Part shown: positions 8,611-18,145 of the stretch, piece after piece
Position numbering within the stretch: the first letter of the stretch is position 1
How the letters are laid out: each line of letters opens with the position of its first letter
Assembly (NCBI GenBank): GCA_016793325.1
Contig: JAEUKI010000006.1
Location: 1-64,000, forward strand
Reading direction: 5' to 3'
Source of the DNA: Myxococcales bacterium
Lineage (GTDB): Bacteria; Myxococcota_A; Polyangia; Polyangiales; Ga0077539
Length of the DNA stretch: 64,000 nt
The notes under the pieces: generated by a model
Told to the model about the DNA's origin: nothing
Databases searched by the model: none
The model's input: only the letters and a program-made list of their open reading frames with translations
Translations under genes and position numbers: made by a program

Positions 8611-10491
8611 TCACTCGGGCTCGACGCTGCTGAACGCGAAGCTGCCTCCACACGGCCGACGGCCGAGCTCGTGGCTCGGCGCGCCCGCGGGCACGAGGTC
8701 GTAGCCTTCGGGGGTCTCCGCCAGCGTCGCGCAGCGTTCGGCCCCGGGCCCCGCATCCCCCACTCGAACGAGAATGTCGTTTCCCATCTGCGGCGAAAGC
8801 TCGCCCATGACGACGTTGACCACGGCGCGCGTCGGTCGAGCCGCTGCGCGCCGCCACAACACCGATCGCACACCGCCGCGCACGAGCGCGATCTCTCTCG
8901 CGTCCGCGAGCGCGCCGCGAAGCTCGAGGTGCTGCACGGTGTTCTGCCCTCGCCCGTCTGGCTCGACGCGCGTCGTCTCGGCGACGAGCTCCTCGCGCTG
9001 GCCCGTGCGCTTCACCCAGCGAATCGTGCGCCAGTCCGCATCGAGGTCCGCGGCGCTCGTCGCCCACGCTGCGCGCGGAGCGTTCTCGTCTCGAAGCGCG
9101 ATGGTGATCGACGAACGCTCGCCGAACGATCGCCCGTCGTCGACGACGCAGGCCACGGCGGCAGCGCCGTCGGCGAACTGAAAGCGAAAGTTCGCGCCCT
9201 CGATCGCCTCGATGAGCTGGCGATTCACGGACGCCGTCACGAGCAAATTCGAACCCGGATCGCACTCGAACGGCGTCGTCGGCGCGCGCGGAGACCACTG
9301 CGCAGCGCCGTGCCACCCTTCGCCGAGCTCGCCCGTCCACAGCCCCACCGCGTCGAGCGGCATCGTGTAGTGCAGTCGAACGTTGGGCACGCGCTCGTTG
9401 CCGAGCTCGATCGTCGGACGCGGCCCGATCGTGTGCACCGCGAGCGGCCTCGGCGCGCCCAAGCGAAGATCCGCGCTGCGAATCCGCGGCCCGAATCGCA
9501 GCTCGACCGACGGGACCGCGTAGCGCTCGTTCGCCGCCGTCGCGGCGACACGCACCGACGTCTCCGTCGACATGGCCAGCCACGGCCCCTCGACGCAATC
9601 GACGACGAGTCGATCCGCGATGCCCAGCGCCTCCGCCGCAGCGCGTTCGATCGTCACGTGGGCTCCGAGGCTCGAGACAACCAAGCGGCGCGGTCCACCG
9701 ATCGCTGGCCACCACATCCGAGGATCGACGGAGCATCGAGGCTCGACGACCCACGAGCGACCACGGATCCGCACAGCCCCGTCGCCGATCGCGACAACAT
9801 CGCCGGGCGCGAAACGAACCTCGGTCCCGTACTCCACACCGGCGACCTCCGACCGCGCACCGCCGACGAACACCACCGCCATCGTCTGCCGAAACGATCC
9901 CGCAGACACCAGGCCAACCGCTGCAACGGACGCGACCACGAGCATCGGCGTGCGTGGGCCGCCGGGCCACCGAACGCTCAACCAGCTCGCAAACGCCAGC
10001 GCGATGCACGCCACGTCCATCGCTGCGCGCGTCGGGGATCCCGCTCTCGCCAACGCAAACGGCCAGTACATCATCGCGAGGAGCGACAACAAACCTACGC
10101 GCGTGACGGCGCGTGCACGCGCGCCTCGAACGAGCAGCGTCGCCGCGAGCCTCCACTCGCCCACGGCGACCGAGCCCCGAGGGTGATCGACGGTGCCGCC
10201 TCGCACCTCCACCGTGACCGACGAAAACCGACTCAACCGCCGAAACGCTGGCCGATCGAGCGACAGCTTCACGCTTCCCGCCGAGCGCTCGGGGTCGGTC
10301 AGCGGTCGATCCACAACGACTTCGTCGTCGAGCGTCACGCGCAGCGCGGTCAGCGCGCCCTCGACACACAGATTCAACGGCGCGTCCGACGCGAGATCGA
10401 TCGTCCGTCGCAGCGGCTCGTCCCCCACCACGACGCGCACGACCTTCGAAACGCCCCTGCTCGTTGTCGCGTCACCGCTCGCGCTCGCCAT
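8611..10491 (-). CDS. Unknown 626-residue membrane protein between pglW and pglX
   Basis: The N-terminal part (about 1-130) is soluble and beta-rich. Around residues 140-210 lie three hydrophobic stretches (VGLLSLLAMMYWPFALA; VACIALAFASWLSV; MLVVASVAAVGLVSAG) predicted to cross the membrane. The remaining 400 residues look beta-rich. They contain repeated strand-like segments such as VRIRGRSWVVEPRC and LRLGAPRPLAVHTIG. No family was recognised; it is not a known BREX subunit. Its start lies 30 bases after the pglW stop on the same strand, so it is probably co-transcribed with pglW. It may be an insertion into, or a new component of, the defence locus. Confidence 0.65.
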   Translation of the reverse strand: MASASGDATTSRGVSKVVRVVVGDEPLRRTIDLASDAPLNLCVEGALTALRVTLDDEVVVDRPLTDPERSAGSVKLSLDRPAFRRLSRFSSVTVEVRGGTVDHPRGSVAVGEWRLAATLLVRGARARAVTRVGLLSLLAMMYWPFALARAGSPTRAAMDVACIALAFASWLSVRWPGGPRTPMLVVASVAAVGLVSAGSFRQTMAVVFVGGARSEVAGVEYGTEVRFAPGDVVAIGDGAVRIRGRSWVVEPRCSVDPRMWWPAIGGPRRLVVSSLGAHVTIERAAAEALGIADRLVVDCVEGPWLAMSTETSVRVAATAANERYAVPSVELRFGPRIRSADLRLGAPRPLAVHTIGPRPTIELGNERVPNVRLHYTMPLDAVGLWTGELGEGWHGAAQWSPRAPTTPFECDPGSNLLVTASVNRQLIEAIEGANFRFQFADGAAAVACVVDDGRSFGERSSITIALRDENAPRAAWATSAADLDADWRTIRWVKRTGQREELVAETTRVEPDGRGQNTVQHLELRGALADAREIALVRGGVRSVLWRRAAARPTRAVVNVVMGELSPQMGNDILVRVGDAGPGAERCATLAETPEGYDLVPAGAPSHELGRRPCGGSFAFSSVEPE

Positions 10492-10521
10492 CGGCGCATC
10501 GTACCGCCCTCCGGCGCCCTT

Positions 10522-13500
10522 TCACCCCACAGCGCTGAGCCAACTCTCTGGCGGATGCAGCCTCGCCACCGCAAACGGATTGGGAACGGTCAGTCCCGGC
10601 AACGCCCCCCCATCGATCGGCGCCTCGCCCTGATCCTGCATCCGCGCGAGCACCAGAAACACCGCAGGCCCGTCGTCGCTGCGCGCGAGCGCCACCAGTT
10701 CGTCCAGAAACTCCCGGAGCCCGTAGCGCGCCGCCAACCCGAGATCGCGCAAGACGATCGCCCCCCGCTCGCGCTCGGACGCCGAGCTCCACCGCGCGAG
10801 CACCGAGCGCGCAGCGTCCTTCGCGAGCCCCACCAACAGCGGCCAATCCTCGCCCGTCGGCCCCTCGCGATCGGTCTTGCGAATCGCCTCCCACGCGATC
10901 CCGTCGCGCTCGGCGAGCTCGCGAATCGCCGCGATGAGCTCGGCGTCGAGCGAACGATCCGCCGTCTCCAAGCGCGCCGCGAGCGCGCGCGCCGCGCGGG
11001 GCGCCGAGTCCGCGTCCACTTCGACGACGCGAAACGTTCCCCTTCGCGCGGCGACGCGTACGCGCTCGTCGAACTCGCGCGCCGCCGTGTCCGTCGTCGC
11101 CAACGCACGAAGCGCCCCCTTCGCAACGATCGGCTTCGGCGCGCGACGAAGGTCCGCCACCTGCGACACCGTCGGCGTGTTCGTCGCGTCCGCGCGAACC
11201 GGCCGTCGAAAACCTCCGCTCGAAGGATCGACCTCGAGCCCGAGCTCGCTCTGCACGAGCGCTACTAGCGCATCGCCCGTCGGAAGCTCCTCCGCCAACG
11301 GATAGCGACTCTTCACCACCGCGCGAAGCCTCGCTTCGTCCACCATGCTCTCGCCGAGCACCGCCGAGCACAATCGAAGCGCCTTCGCCGCAGACATGCC
11401 TCGGGGATAGACCTCGAGCCTCGCCGAGCACGCCGCGGTGCGACTCGCCTCCGCCGCGAGCGACAAGAGCCCCTCGACGCCCCATCGAACGAACGGCGTC
11501 TCCACCGCGCGCTCGACGATCACGCTGCGCGCGTCCTCGCCACTCGCCAGCACCGCCCGCGTCGCGAGCTCGTCCGCAGCGGAAGCCATCGCGCGCAACG
11601 GATCGAGCAACGCGCGATCGGCCGCCACCCACCACCGTCCGTGAAGCATCGCGTCCCACAAGAGCCGCGCGTCTCCGTCCCGCGCCGCCGTCGCCGTCAG
11701 TCGAACGATGTCCACGAGCGCCCTCGCCGCCGTCAACCGCGGTCGACTGCGCTCGTCCGCGAGCTCGCCGAACGAGAGCAACACGTCCGACGCGAGCCGA
11801 TCGACCGTCGCGACGTCCCCGCGCTGCGCGAGCAAGTCCAACACGCGCACCGTGAGCGCCTCGTGCTCGGCAAGCGAGCGCCAGTACTCCCTGGCATTTT
11901 GCAGTTGGATGTACACAGCCTGCCGCGAGACGCGTCGCCGCTCGGCGACGGTCGCCGCGTCGACGGGGATCCCATCGTCGAGCCCGAACAAGATCCTCGC
12001 GGTGGACACCCACGCCCACCCTCGCGCGCTCTTCGCCTTCGGAACAAACGCCTCGATCCATCGATCGATCGACGGCTCGCTCGCCTCGTCGCTTCGGACC
12101 TCCGTCGCGCCCGCGCTCGCGGTGACGGCGGGCATCGCAGGGCTGCTCGCGCCGGTGCTCCCCGTGCGTGCGCGATGCGCCTCGCGCAACGCCAAGATCT
12201 CGCGGAGCGTGTCCTTGCCCACGCCGTCCAGCGCTTGAAGCCTCGCCTTGGTGCTCGCGCGAAGCTCGCCAAAGGACAACATCCCCGCGCGGTCGAGCGC
12301 GTTCTTCGCCCGGGTGCTGAGCGGGAGCGACTCGATCGAGCTCTTCGCGCTGATCGCGTCGAGCGCCGCGTCCGTCCACACGAGCGAGGGCTCTGCGCTG
12401 TTCTTCTTCGCGCCTTTGCGACCGCGCGGAGCATCGTCCGCAGGGTCGTCCGCGACGTCCCCTCGCGTCGCGTTCGGCGCAGGCGGTATTGGCGCGAGCG
12501 AACGGCGGGCGAACAGGTCGTTCCACGCGCGGCGCATCGCGTCGGCGTCGGCGAAGCGCGCCGCGGTGTCCCTCGCGAAGCACTGCGTGAAGAACTGCAC
12601 CAACGGCTCGCGCACCGCAGGATCGAAGCGGTCCGCGTCCAGCGTGGCCTCGTCCGACGTCCCCAACGGAAGATCGTCGCGCCCGAATCGAACCCGCGCC
12701 CCGGTGAGCATCTCGTACAACGTCGACGCCGCGGAGTACCGATCCGCCGCGTGATCCCAGCGCTTTCGAAAGGGCAAGAACGGGTCGCGATACGCCACCG
12801 TGCCCACTTCGATGTCCTCGGGCGACGAGGCCGCGAGGCTGAAATCGAAGAGCTTTCCGTGTGTGCTGCGCCCCGCGCGGTCCACCGCGACGCCGAGGTT
12901 CGCCGGCTTGATGTCCTTGTGAACGACCCCGAGCTCTTCGAGCCGCTGCACCGCCAGCAACAGGTCTTCACCCCAGCGCATCGCATCGTCGATCCCCAAC
13001 GGACCGCGCGCCGCGAGGACGTCCGCGAGGGTCTCGCCTGCGTCGTCGAGCAAGAGCACCAACCGTCGATCGAAGTAGAGCTTTCGATGACGCCGTACGA
13101 TCCGATCGCCCTGCACGCGCTCGAGCAACTCGCTCTCGGCCTCGATCGCCTCGTCCTGACGACGATCGAGCGCGACCTTCATCGCAAACGTCCCGCCGTG
13201 GAGCGTCACGCGAAACACCTTCGCGCTCGCGCCAGCGCCGAGCAGCTTCTCGACGCGAAGCTCCGTCCCGTCGTCCGCGTGAAGAACGTCCCCCGCGCGC
13301 GCGTCGATCACCGCGCGCTGCTCGGTCGCGTCGGGTCGAACCAACGCGAGCTGATCGAGAAACTCCGTGACCGAGCTCACGCGCTCGCGCAACGCCGTCG
13401 CCGCGCGGACGAGCTCGTCGAGGTCACGATTGCTGCGCACGCGCTCGGCGCCCGCGGCCGTCGCAACACCGTCGCCCGCCCGCGCCGCGCCGAGCGCGTC

Positions 13501-14838
13501 GCTCGCGGCCGAGAGCGCATAACATCCGTCCCGGGCCAACACCTCGTGCTGCTCGACGAGGTCCTTCACCGGAGCGCGACCCACGAACACGAACCACGCG
13601 AGCGCCCCGAGCGAAAACACGTCGCTGGCCTCGCTCGCCTTCGTCGGGTCCGACATGAGCTCGGGCGCGCGAAACGCCGCAGAATCCCCAATGGACCCGA
13701 GGTGCCTCGTCCCGTCGGTGTTGGCGCCCACGGCGAGCTGAAAGTTGTAGAGCTTCACGTCGACGCCGCGCGTCTTTCGTCCTTCGGCCGAGCGCTCGAC
13801 GGACTTCACGAGGACCGACTGCGGCTCGAGCCCGCGGTGAAGAACGTTCTTGCTGTGGCAAAAGGCGAGCGCCTCGCCGACGCGCTGCACGATCTCGAGC
13901 CGCTCGTTGAAGGACAGGTCTGGGTTCTTCCGCACGAACGCGTCGAGCCGCTCGAACGCCGGGTCGTGCTCGAACACCAACGCAGGCCCTCCCGTCGGGC
14001 CCGTCGAGATGAAGTCCGTGCACTTCAACACGTTCGGGTGCGACAGCGCTGTCAGGATCCGCGCCTCGCGCACGGCCGCGCGGTTCAGCCTCTCTTTTCC
14101 CTCCTCGCTCGTCGCCTGTGGAACCAGGTAGATTCGCACGCGCGACTTGCTCTTCAACACCTCGTGCTCTCCGAGGTGATCTTGAAAACCCGCACCTTCG
14201 TCGATCACGTGATTGACCAAGATGTTGTTGATCTTCATCGCGCCGCGGCTCGCGGTGATCCCGAGCCGCTTGAGCGCGAGCACGGTCTCCCGCGCCACCG
14301 GACTCAACACGATCCGCTCGCGCACCGACGAGTGCGCCCCCGCGAACTCGCCGCTCGTGATGGCTTTGGCCAAGTCCTTGCGCGTGACGACCCCGAGCCG
14401 CCCCTGACTGTCGAGCCCGCTCGTGTCCGCGTGCTCGTGCGAGAGAAACACCAGCGCCTCGACCCTCGGACGCGTCGAGCGACCTCGCAGCTCCCGCTCG
14501 AGCAAGCTCGCCAACACGCGAGCCTTCTTGCTCGCGAGGTTCATGGGGTTCTCCATGTGCGTTCGGTGACCGTCCTTCCACTCGACGGTCCAATCGACGC
14601 TGTTGCCCGAAAACCGCGCCGGGTGCGCCTTCAGTTCGAGCAGGTACAGCGCGTTGTAGCCCAGCACCAACGCGTCGATCTCGTGCCGTCGCCCCGAGGG
14701 CTCGACGAGCTCGACCAGGGCCCACAACCGATAGGGCTCCGTCGCCGGCAGCGCGTTCTTCAAGAACTCGATGCCCTCTCGCTCCCACGGAAACTCCGTC
14801 ACGCCATCGGCAAGGATTTGCTCTCTCGGTAGAACCAT
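10522..14838 (-). CDS. pglW: BREX-2 serine/threonine kinase PglW with N-terminal NERD domain
   Basis: This 1438-residue protein matches PglW of the BREX-2/Pgl phage-defence system. The N-terminus (about 15-130) is a nuclease-related NERD domain with HEIDALVLG at 52-60 and LLELKA at 66-71, the PD-(D/E)xK-like acidic/Lys set. Two kinase-like domains follow. The first has HRGLEPQS in place of HRDxKPxN and is probably a pseudokinase. The second has VVHKDIKPANL and DFS in place of DFG and may be active. A helix-hairpin-helix segment resembling the RNA polymerase alpha C-terminal domain follows (ALDRAGMLSFGELRAS, LQALDGVGKDTLREIL), then a long helical C-terminus. It is the first clear defence gene of the minus-strand run toward pglX. 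Confidence 0.88.
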   Translation of the reverse strand: MVLPREQILADGVTEFPWEREGIEFLKNALPATEPYRLWALVELVEPSGRRHEIDALVLGYNALYLLELKAHPARFSGNSVDWTVEWKDGHRTHMENPMNLASKKARVLASLLERELRGRSTRPRVEALVFLSHEHADTSGLDSQGRLGVVTRKDLAKAITSGEFAGAHSSVRERIVLSPVARETVLALKRLGITASRGAMKINNILVNHVIDEGAGFQDHLGEHEVLKSKSRVRIYLVPQATSEEGKERLNRAAVREARILTALSHPNVLKCTDFISTGPTGGPALVFEHDPAFERLDAFVRKNPDLSFNERLEIVQRVGEALAFCHSKNVLHRGLEPQSVLVKSVERSAEGRKTRGVDVKLYNFQLAVGANTDGTRHLGSIGDSAAFRAPELMSDPTKASEASDVFSLGALAWFVFVGRAPVKDLVEQHEVLARDGCYALSAASDALGAARAGDGVATAAGAERVRSNRDLDELVRAATALRERVSSVTEFLDQLALVRPDATEQRAVIDARAGDVLHADDGTELRVEKLLGAGASAKVFRVTLHGGTFAMKVALDRRQDEAIEAESELLERVQGDRIVRRHRKLYFDRRLVLLLDDAGETLADVLAARGPLGIDDAMRWGEDLLLAVQRLEELGVVHKDIKPANLGVAVDRAGRSTHGKLFDFSLAASSPEDIEVGTVAYRDPFLPFRKRWDHAADRYSAASTLYEMLTGARVRFGRDDLPLGTSDEATLDADRFDPAVREPLVQFFTQCFARDTAARFADADAMRRAWNDLFARRSLAPIPPAPNATRGDVADDPADDAPRGRKGAKKNSAEPSLVWTDAALDAISAKSSIESLPLSTRAKNALDRAGMLSFGELRASTKARLQALDGVGKDTLREILALREAHRARTGSTGASSPAMPAVTASAGATEVRSDEASEPSIDRWIEAFVPKAKSARGWAWVSTARILFGLDDGIPVDAATVAERRRVSRQAVYIQLQNAREYWRSLAEHEALTVRVLDLLAQRGDVATVDRLASDVLLSFGELADERSRPRLTAARALVDIVRLTATAARDGDARLLWDAMLHGRWWVAADRALLDPLRAMASAADELATRAVLASGEDARSVIVERAVETPFVRWGVEGLLSLAAEASRTAACSARLEVYPRGMSAAKALRLCSAVLGESMVDEARLRAVVKSRYPLAEELPTGDALVALVQSELGLEVDPSSGGFRRPVRADATNTPTVSQVADLRRAPKPIVAKGALRALATTDTAAREFDERVRVAARRGTFRVVEVDADSAPRAARALAARLETADRSLDAELIAAIRELAERDGIAWEAIRKTDREGPTGEDWPLLVGLAKDAARSVLARWSSASERERGAIVLRDLGLAARYGLREFLDELVALARSDDGPAVFLVLARMQDQGEAPIDGGALPGLTVPNPFAVARLHPPESWLSAVG

Positions 14839-14889
14839 CGCCTCGATCCCCTGCGTCTCAGTGTGAGCTTCGTCGAAGCCCGCGCCCCA

Positions 14890-15639
14890 TCACGATCGCT
14901 TCGCCCCGCCCGCGGACGAGAGCGCCTCGCACGCGGCGCGCTCGGCCTCCGTCGCGTCCTTCGAGAGCAACACGCGATCGACGCGCTCGAAACCGTTTGC
15001 CACGAGCGTCGCACGCGCGTCCAGGCATCGACTCGACGCGACGATCTTCGGCGCCGAGCGCGCGCCGAGCGCCATCGCAGCGCACGCGGCGATGTGTCGC
15101 GCGGCGGGCGCGTCCGCGACGACGAGCCACTGCGACGCCGCGTCGAGCTCGGGCTGCTGCGCGAACCTCGCGGTGAGCGCGCGCAACGCAGAGGTGCCTG
15201 CGACGACGACGCGGCTCGTCGGCCCGAGCGAGGGCGCATCGACCGCGAGATCGAGCGCGACGCCCCAACGCGAAGCGAGCGCGTCGACGAGCGAGACCGC
15301 GTCGCTCGGCGCCTCGATCGTGCCTCGAAACGCCTTCGCCGACTGTCCCTTGAACGGCGCGAACAGCTCGGGACCCAACGGTTCGTCATCCGTCGACCCC
15401 GACAGCCCGAACACCGTTCGCCCCGAAAACACCGAAGGAAAAGCCACCGCGGCATCCCGGAGCGCAAGCACCAATCGATCGGCCTCGTTGAGCACAGAGC
15501 CGCCAGCAAACGCGCGCCACTGCGCGTCCGCCGTGGGGCCGAGCCGCTTGTGCGCCGATCGCGCGTCGAGCCACACGAGCGCGAGGATGGACGAGTCGAA
15601 GAAGCGCTGTGCGTCGAGCGCCGATGGAGTGAGCGTCAT
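14890..15639 (-). CDS. Hypothetical protein upstream of pglW
   Basis: This protein is about 249 residues from ATG at 15639 (MTLTPSALDAQRFFDSSILA). A second in-frame ATG at 15660 would add seven residues. It has no signal peptide. The C-terminal half alternates beta strands and helices (SRVVVAGTSALRALTARF, QWLVVADAPAARHIAACA) like a Rossmann-type nucleotide-binding fold, but no diagnostic motif is visible. It ends 51 bases before pglW in the same direction and could be the first gene of the defence transcript. It does not resemble PglY, PglZ, BrxD or BrxHI. Confidence 0.55.
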   Translation of the reverse strand: MTLTPSALDAQRFFDSSILALVWLDARSAHKRLGPTADAQWRAFAGGSVLNEADRLVLALRDAAVAFPSVFSGRTVFGLSGSTDDEPLGPELFAPFKGQSAKAFRGTIEAPSDAVSLVDALASRWGVALDLAVDAPSLGPTSRVVVAGTSALRALTARFAQQPELDAASQWLVVADAPAARHIAACAAMALGARSAPKIVASSRCLDARATLVANGFERVDRVLLSKDATEAERAACEALSSAGGAKRS

Positions 15640-15724
15640 CGTCGCCGAACGATATCGCATCGCCTCACGGGTTACGCGCGCGTCGCGACCGTCGTGGCCT
15701 TCGGAGCCGCTCTCGACCCGGCGC

Positions 15725-16438
15725 TCAGCGGGCTCGCGTCACGCGGTAGGACGCGACGATTTCGCGTTCGCCTCGAGAAAACACAAGGTCCTGAAACCAG
15801 CGACGCAAACACGACTCGTACGCCCGACTCGTCCCCGGCCCAGTGACCCCCATCGATCGGACGTGGCCCGTGCGCGATACGCTCATGCGCACGGTCAGCA
15901 CCGCGGGCCCCGCGTCGAGCGCGCGATTGCGTGTCCGTCGCTCGCACCATCGAACGACGTTGGCGTGCACCTCCAGCGACGCCAGCGCGGCACGATCAGG
16001 TGGCTGAAGGTCGACGAGCTCTGCCTCGCTCGTCGGACGCTCTCCGACGCCGAGCGTTCGCGGGTCGAGCGGCGATGACCCGTACGCGGCGCCCCATCCC
16101 GTCGCGCCGAGCCCCGACCAGTCGAACGCGACGACGACCCCCGTGTCCGGCGCGGCCGCGTCGGGCGCCGATGCGACGGTGACATCCGTGTCGCCGTTGA
16201 CGCTCCGAGCATCGGGCGGCGCGTTGGTCGCAGCTCGGACGCTCGCGGTCCCCTGATCACACGCGACGGCCGCCGTCATCGCGAGCATCAGCGCGCGGCT
16301 CCCGCTCTCGATCCGCACGACCGTGACGCGGCGCTCGGGCTGCTTTCTGTCGCAGAAGGGACACTGCGACTCGGACACGCGAACGTGTCTGCTGCACGAA
16401 GGACACGGAGCGAAGATCGACTCGGGTGATCGCTGCAC
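15725..16438 (-). CDS. Zinc-ribbon protein with transmembrane segment and TonB/AgmX-like C-terminus
   Basis: This 237-residue protein opens with a zinc ribbon (CPSCSRHVRVSESQCPFC, residues about 12-29). One hydrophobic segment (ALMLAMTAAVAC, about 49-60) and an Ala/Pro/Asp-rich linker follow. The C-terminal domain (VLTVRMSVSRTGHV through YESCLRRWFQDLVF) has the beta-strand and VxxSG-like pattern of the TonB/AgmX C-terminal fold common in myxobacteria. The architecture suggests an inner-membrane protein with a cytoplasmic zinc ribbon and a periplasmic domain. It may belong to gliding or envelope machinery, but no direct partner lies next to it. Confidence 0.6.
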   Translation of the reverse strand: MQRSPESIFAPCPSCSRHVRVSESQCPFCDRKQPERRVTVVRIESGSRALMLAMTAAVACDQGTASVRAATNAPPDARSVNGDTDVTVASAPDAAAPDTGVVVAFDWSGLGATGWGAAYGSSPLDPRTLGVGERPTSEAELVDLQPPDRAALASLEVHANVVRWCERRTRNRALDAGPAVLTVRMSVSRTGHVRSMGVTGPGTSRAYESCLRRWFQDLVFSRGEREIVASYRVTRAR

Positions 16439-16492
16439 GACCCTGGCTGAGAGTCGCCGTCGTTCGAAAAGTTCCCAACGGCGGCGCGTGGC

Positions 16493-17842
16493 TCAGCCGC
16501 CGCGGCGACGAAGACCCACGGGCGCGACCCAGTACACTGCGTTGCCCTGGTCCGCGGTGAAGAACAGTCGTCCGTCGGGCGCGAACGCGACGTCCGCGGG
16601 TCGGTGAATCGCGATCGTGTTCGGTTGGCTCTCGCCGCGCATCAAGCCGAGCCCTTCGAGAAACCGCGTGACCGTCGCGCCCGCGCGCGGCCGCCCCGTC
16701 GCAGGGTCCGTGCTCACGTACACGAGGCCCGCGTTGCGGTAGCCCGGCGACGTGAAATAGCTCCCGTGCAGCGCGACGAACAACCCGTGGCGATACGGCT
16801 CGGGCCACTGGCCGCGCTCCCAATCGAAGCCGAACGGCGTGTCGTTGATCGGAAAGCGAATGTCCTCGACGGTGATCCCCGCGCAGCTCCCGCCGCAGCG
16901 CGCGAGCGTCCCGCGCGCGTCGCACTCGGGGTAGCCGTAGTCGCCGGTCGTCGAGAGGATCAAGAGCTTCTCGAGCGCCATCGCGCTCCCGTCGTCACCG
17001 AGCTCGGTCGCCGCGCACAGCTCGTGCGCGAAGTGACAGCGGATGTACATCGGGTTGCGAAACCCGCGCGCGATCATCGTCGCGCTGCCCATCGACACGC
17101 GATAGATCTCGCCGATCGGGTTGCCGCAGCTCGGCGACATCGAGCGCGACGAGAACATGTTGCCCCCCAACGAACGCGCGAGCGGATGCGTCGCGCGCTG
17201 GCCTGCGTACGCGGCAGGCATCTGTAGATCCTCGCGCATCCCCGGCGTCTCCGCGCGCTGCCCGTCGCGGTACGGCGTGCGAAAGATCGAGTTCATCGTC
17301 GTGTAGTAGAGAAACCCGCCGCCGATCGCGACGCCGTGAATGTCGTTTACGCCCGTGAGAAAATCGTGACGCTCGGCGACGCCATCGCGATTGTCGTCGC
17401 TGAGCACGACCACGCCGCTCGTCCCCGGCCCCGTTGTGGTGACATAGGTCAGCCCAGGTGAGCCGATGAGCAAGTCACCGTTGGACGCGATCACCATCGT
17501 GCGCGGGTGCGGGACGTCCGCGTATTTGCGCACACAAAATCCCGCGGGAACGGTGAGCCCCGGCACATCCGTCCCCAGCGTGCAAAACGCCGGTCCCAAG
17601 ATCACGTCCTCTGGCTGCACGTCCGGCGCGGTCACGTCCGCGACGTCCATCCCGGGCCCGTCCGTCGGCGCTCCGTCCGACACGTCGCTCGGCGCGATGT
17701 CCGACGGCGCATCGCTCGCGGCGTCGTTGGGCGCGACGTCGGGCGGCGGGTTCGTTCCGCTGCACGCGTTGGAGAGTCCAGAGAAGGCCGACAAAACCAA
17801 GAGCGTCGCAGCGCGCGACCGCAAGACCGAGTGCGTTCCCAT
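16493..17842 (-). CDS. Secreted lipoprotein, sorbosone/glucose dehydrogenase-like beta-propeller
   Basis: ATG at 17842 gives 449 residues: MGTHSVLRSRAATLLVLSAF then a lipobox-type LSNAC at about residue 27. An Asp/Ala/Pro-rich linker of about 50 residues suits a surface lipoprotein. From about residue 85 the sequence follows the PQQ-dependent sugar (glucose/sorbosone) dehydrogenase propeller pattern: VPAGFCVRKYADVPHPRTMV, DNRDGVAERHDFLTGVNDIHG, ARGFRNPMYIR, and PADVAFAPDGRLFFTADQG near the end. Eight cysteines suggest disulfides. Substrate is unknown. Upstream, divergent DNA (17843-18141) leads to the duplicated A-B modules. Confidence 0.7.
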   Translation of the reverse strand: MGTHSVLRSRAATLLVLSAFSGLSNACSGTNPPPDVAPNDAASDAPSDIAPSDVSDGAPTDGPGMDVADVTAPDVQPEDVILGPAFCTLGTDVPGLTVPAGFCVRKYADVPHPRTMVIASNGDLLIGSPGLTYVTTTGPGTSGVVVLSDDNRDGVAERHDFLTGVNDIHGVAIGGGFLYYTTMNSIFRTPYRDGQRAETPGMREDLQMPAAYAGQRATHPLARSLGGNMFSSRSMSPSCGNPIGEIYRVSMGSATMIARGFRNPMYIRCHFAHELCAATELGDDGSAMALEKLLILSTTGDYGYPECDARGTLARCGGSCAGITVEDIRFPINDTPFGFDWERGQWPEPYRHGLFVALHGSYFTSPGYRNAGLVYVSTDPATGRPRAGATVTRFLEGLGLMRGESQPNTIAIHRPADVAFAPDGRLFFTADQGNAVYWVAPVGLRRRGG

Positions 17843-17911
17843 GCGTCGAATGGTCGAGGAGATTAGCACTCCGTCCGCGCGCACATACGCCGCAACGAGC
17901 ACCGTTCTTCG

Positions 17912-18145
17912 ATGGGCGTTTCGGGCGACCGCCGTGGTCTCGATCGGTCTCGCCAGCGCGACTGCACACGCGCGATCGCCGCGTCCAGAGCAGCGATCGG
18001 GTGTGCTCGCGTTCGACGCTCGAGCGCCGAGTCCCTCGTCCAACGCATCTGGGCCGAGGCCGAAACGTCGCGTAACCCCATGTTCGACCGCAACGTTCAA
18101 CACCTCGCCCTCGACGCGCTCTGGCGCCCGACGCTCTACCTATGA
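17912..18145 (+). pseudogene. Relic of a further B-module copy (C-terminal end only)
   Basis: The last ~50 residues of this 77-codon frame (AIGCARVRRSSAESLVQRIW ... DALWRPTLYL) align with the extreme C-termini of B1 (VTCARVFNVGAEQLVQRLW ... ATWRPATRLP) and B2 (VACARLRGATAEQIVQQII ... AVWKPPFRLA). The stop overlaps the ATG of A1 (ATGA at 18142-18145). A neighbouring frame in the same stretch encodes a signal-peptide-like segment (TAVVSIGLASATAHA). This suggests a B copy that has lost most of its middle and shifted frame. It could alternatively be a genuine short gene. Confidence 0.45.

Noticed and set aside
8671..14832. Long plus-strand reading frames (865 and 1063 codons) opposite the membrane-protein gene and pglW
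   Set aside because: Their products are Arg/His/Leu-rich without any motif and lie antisense to clear PglW and the 626-residue protein; they arise from high GC codon bias.
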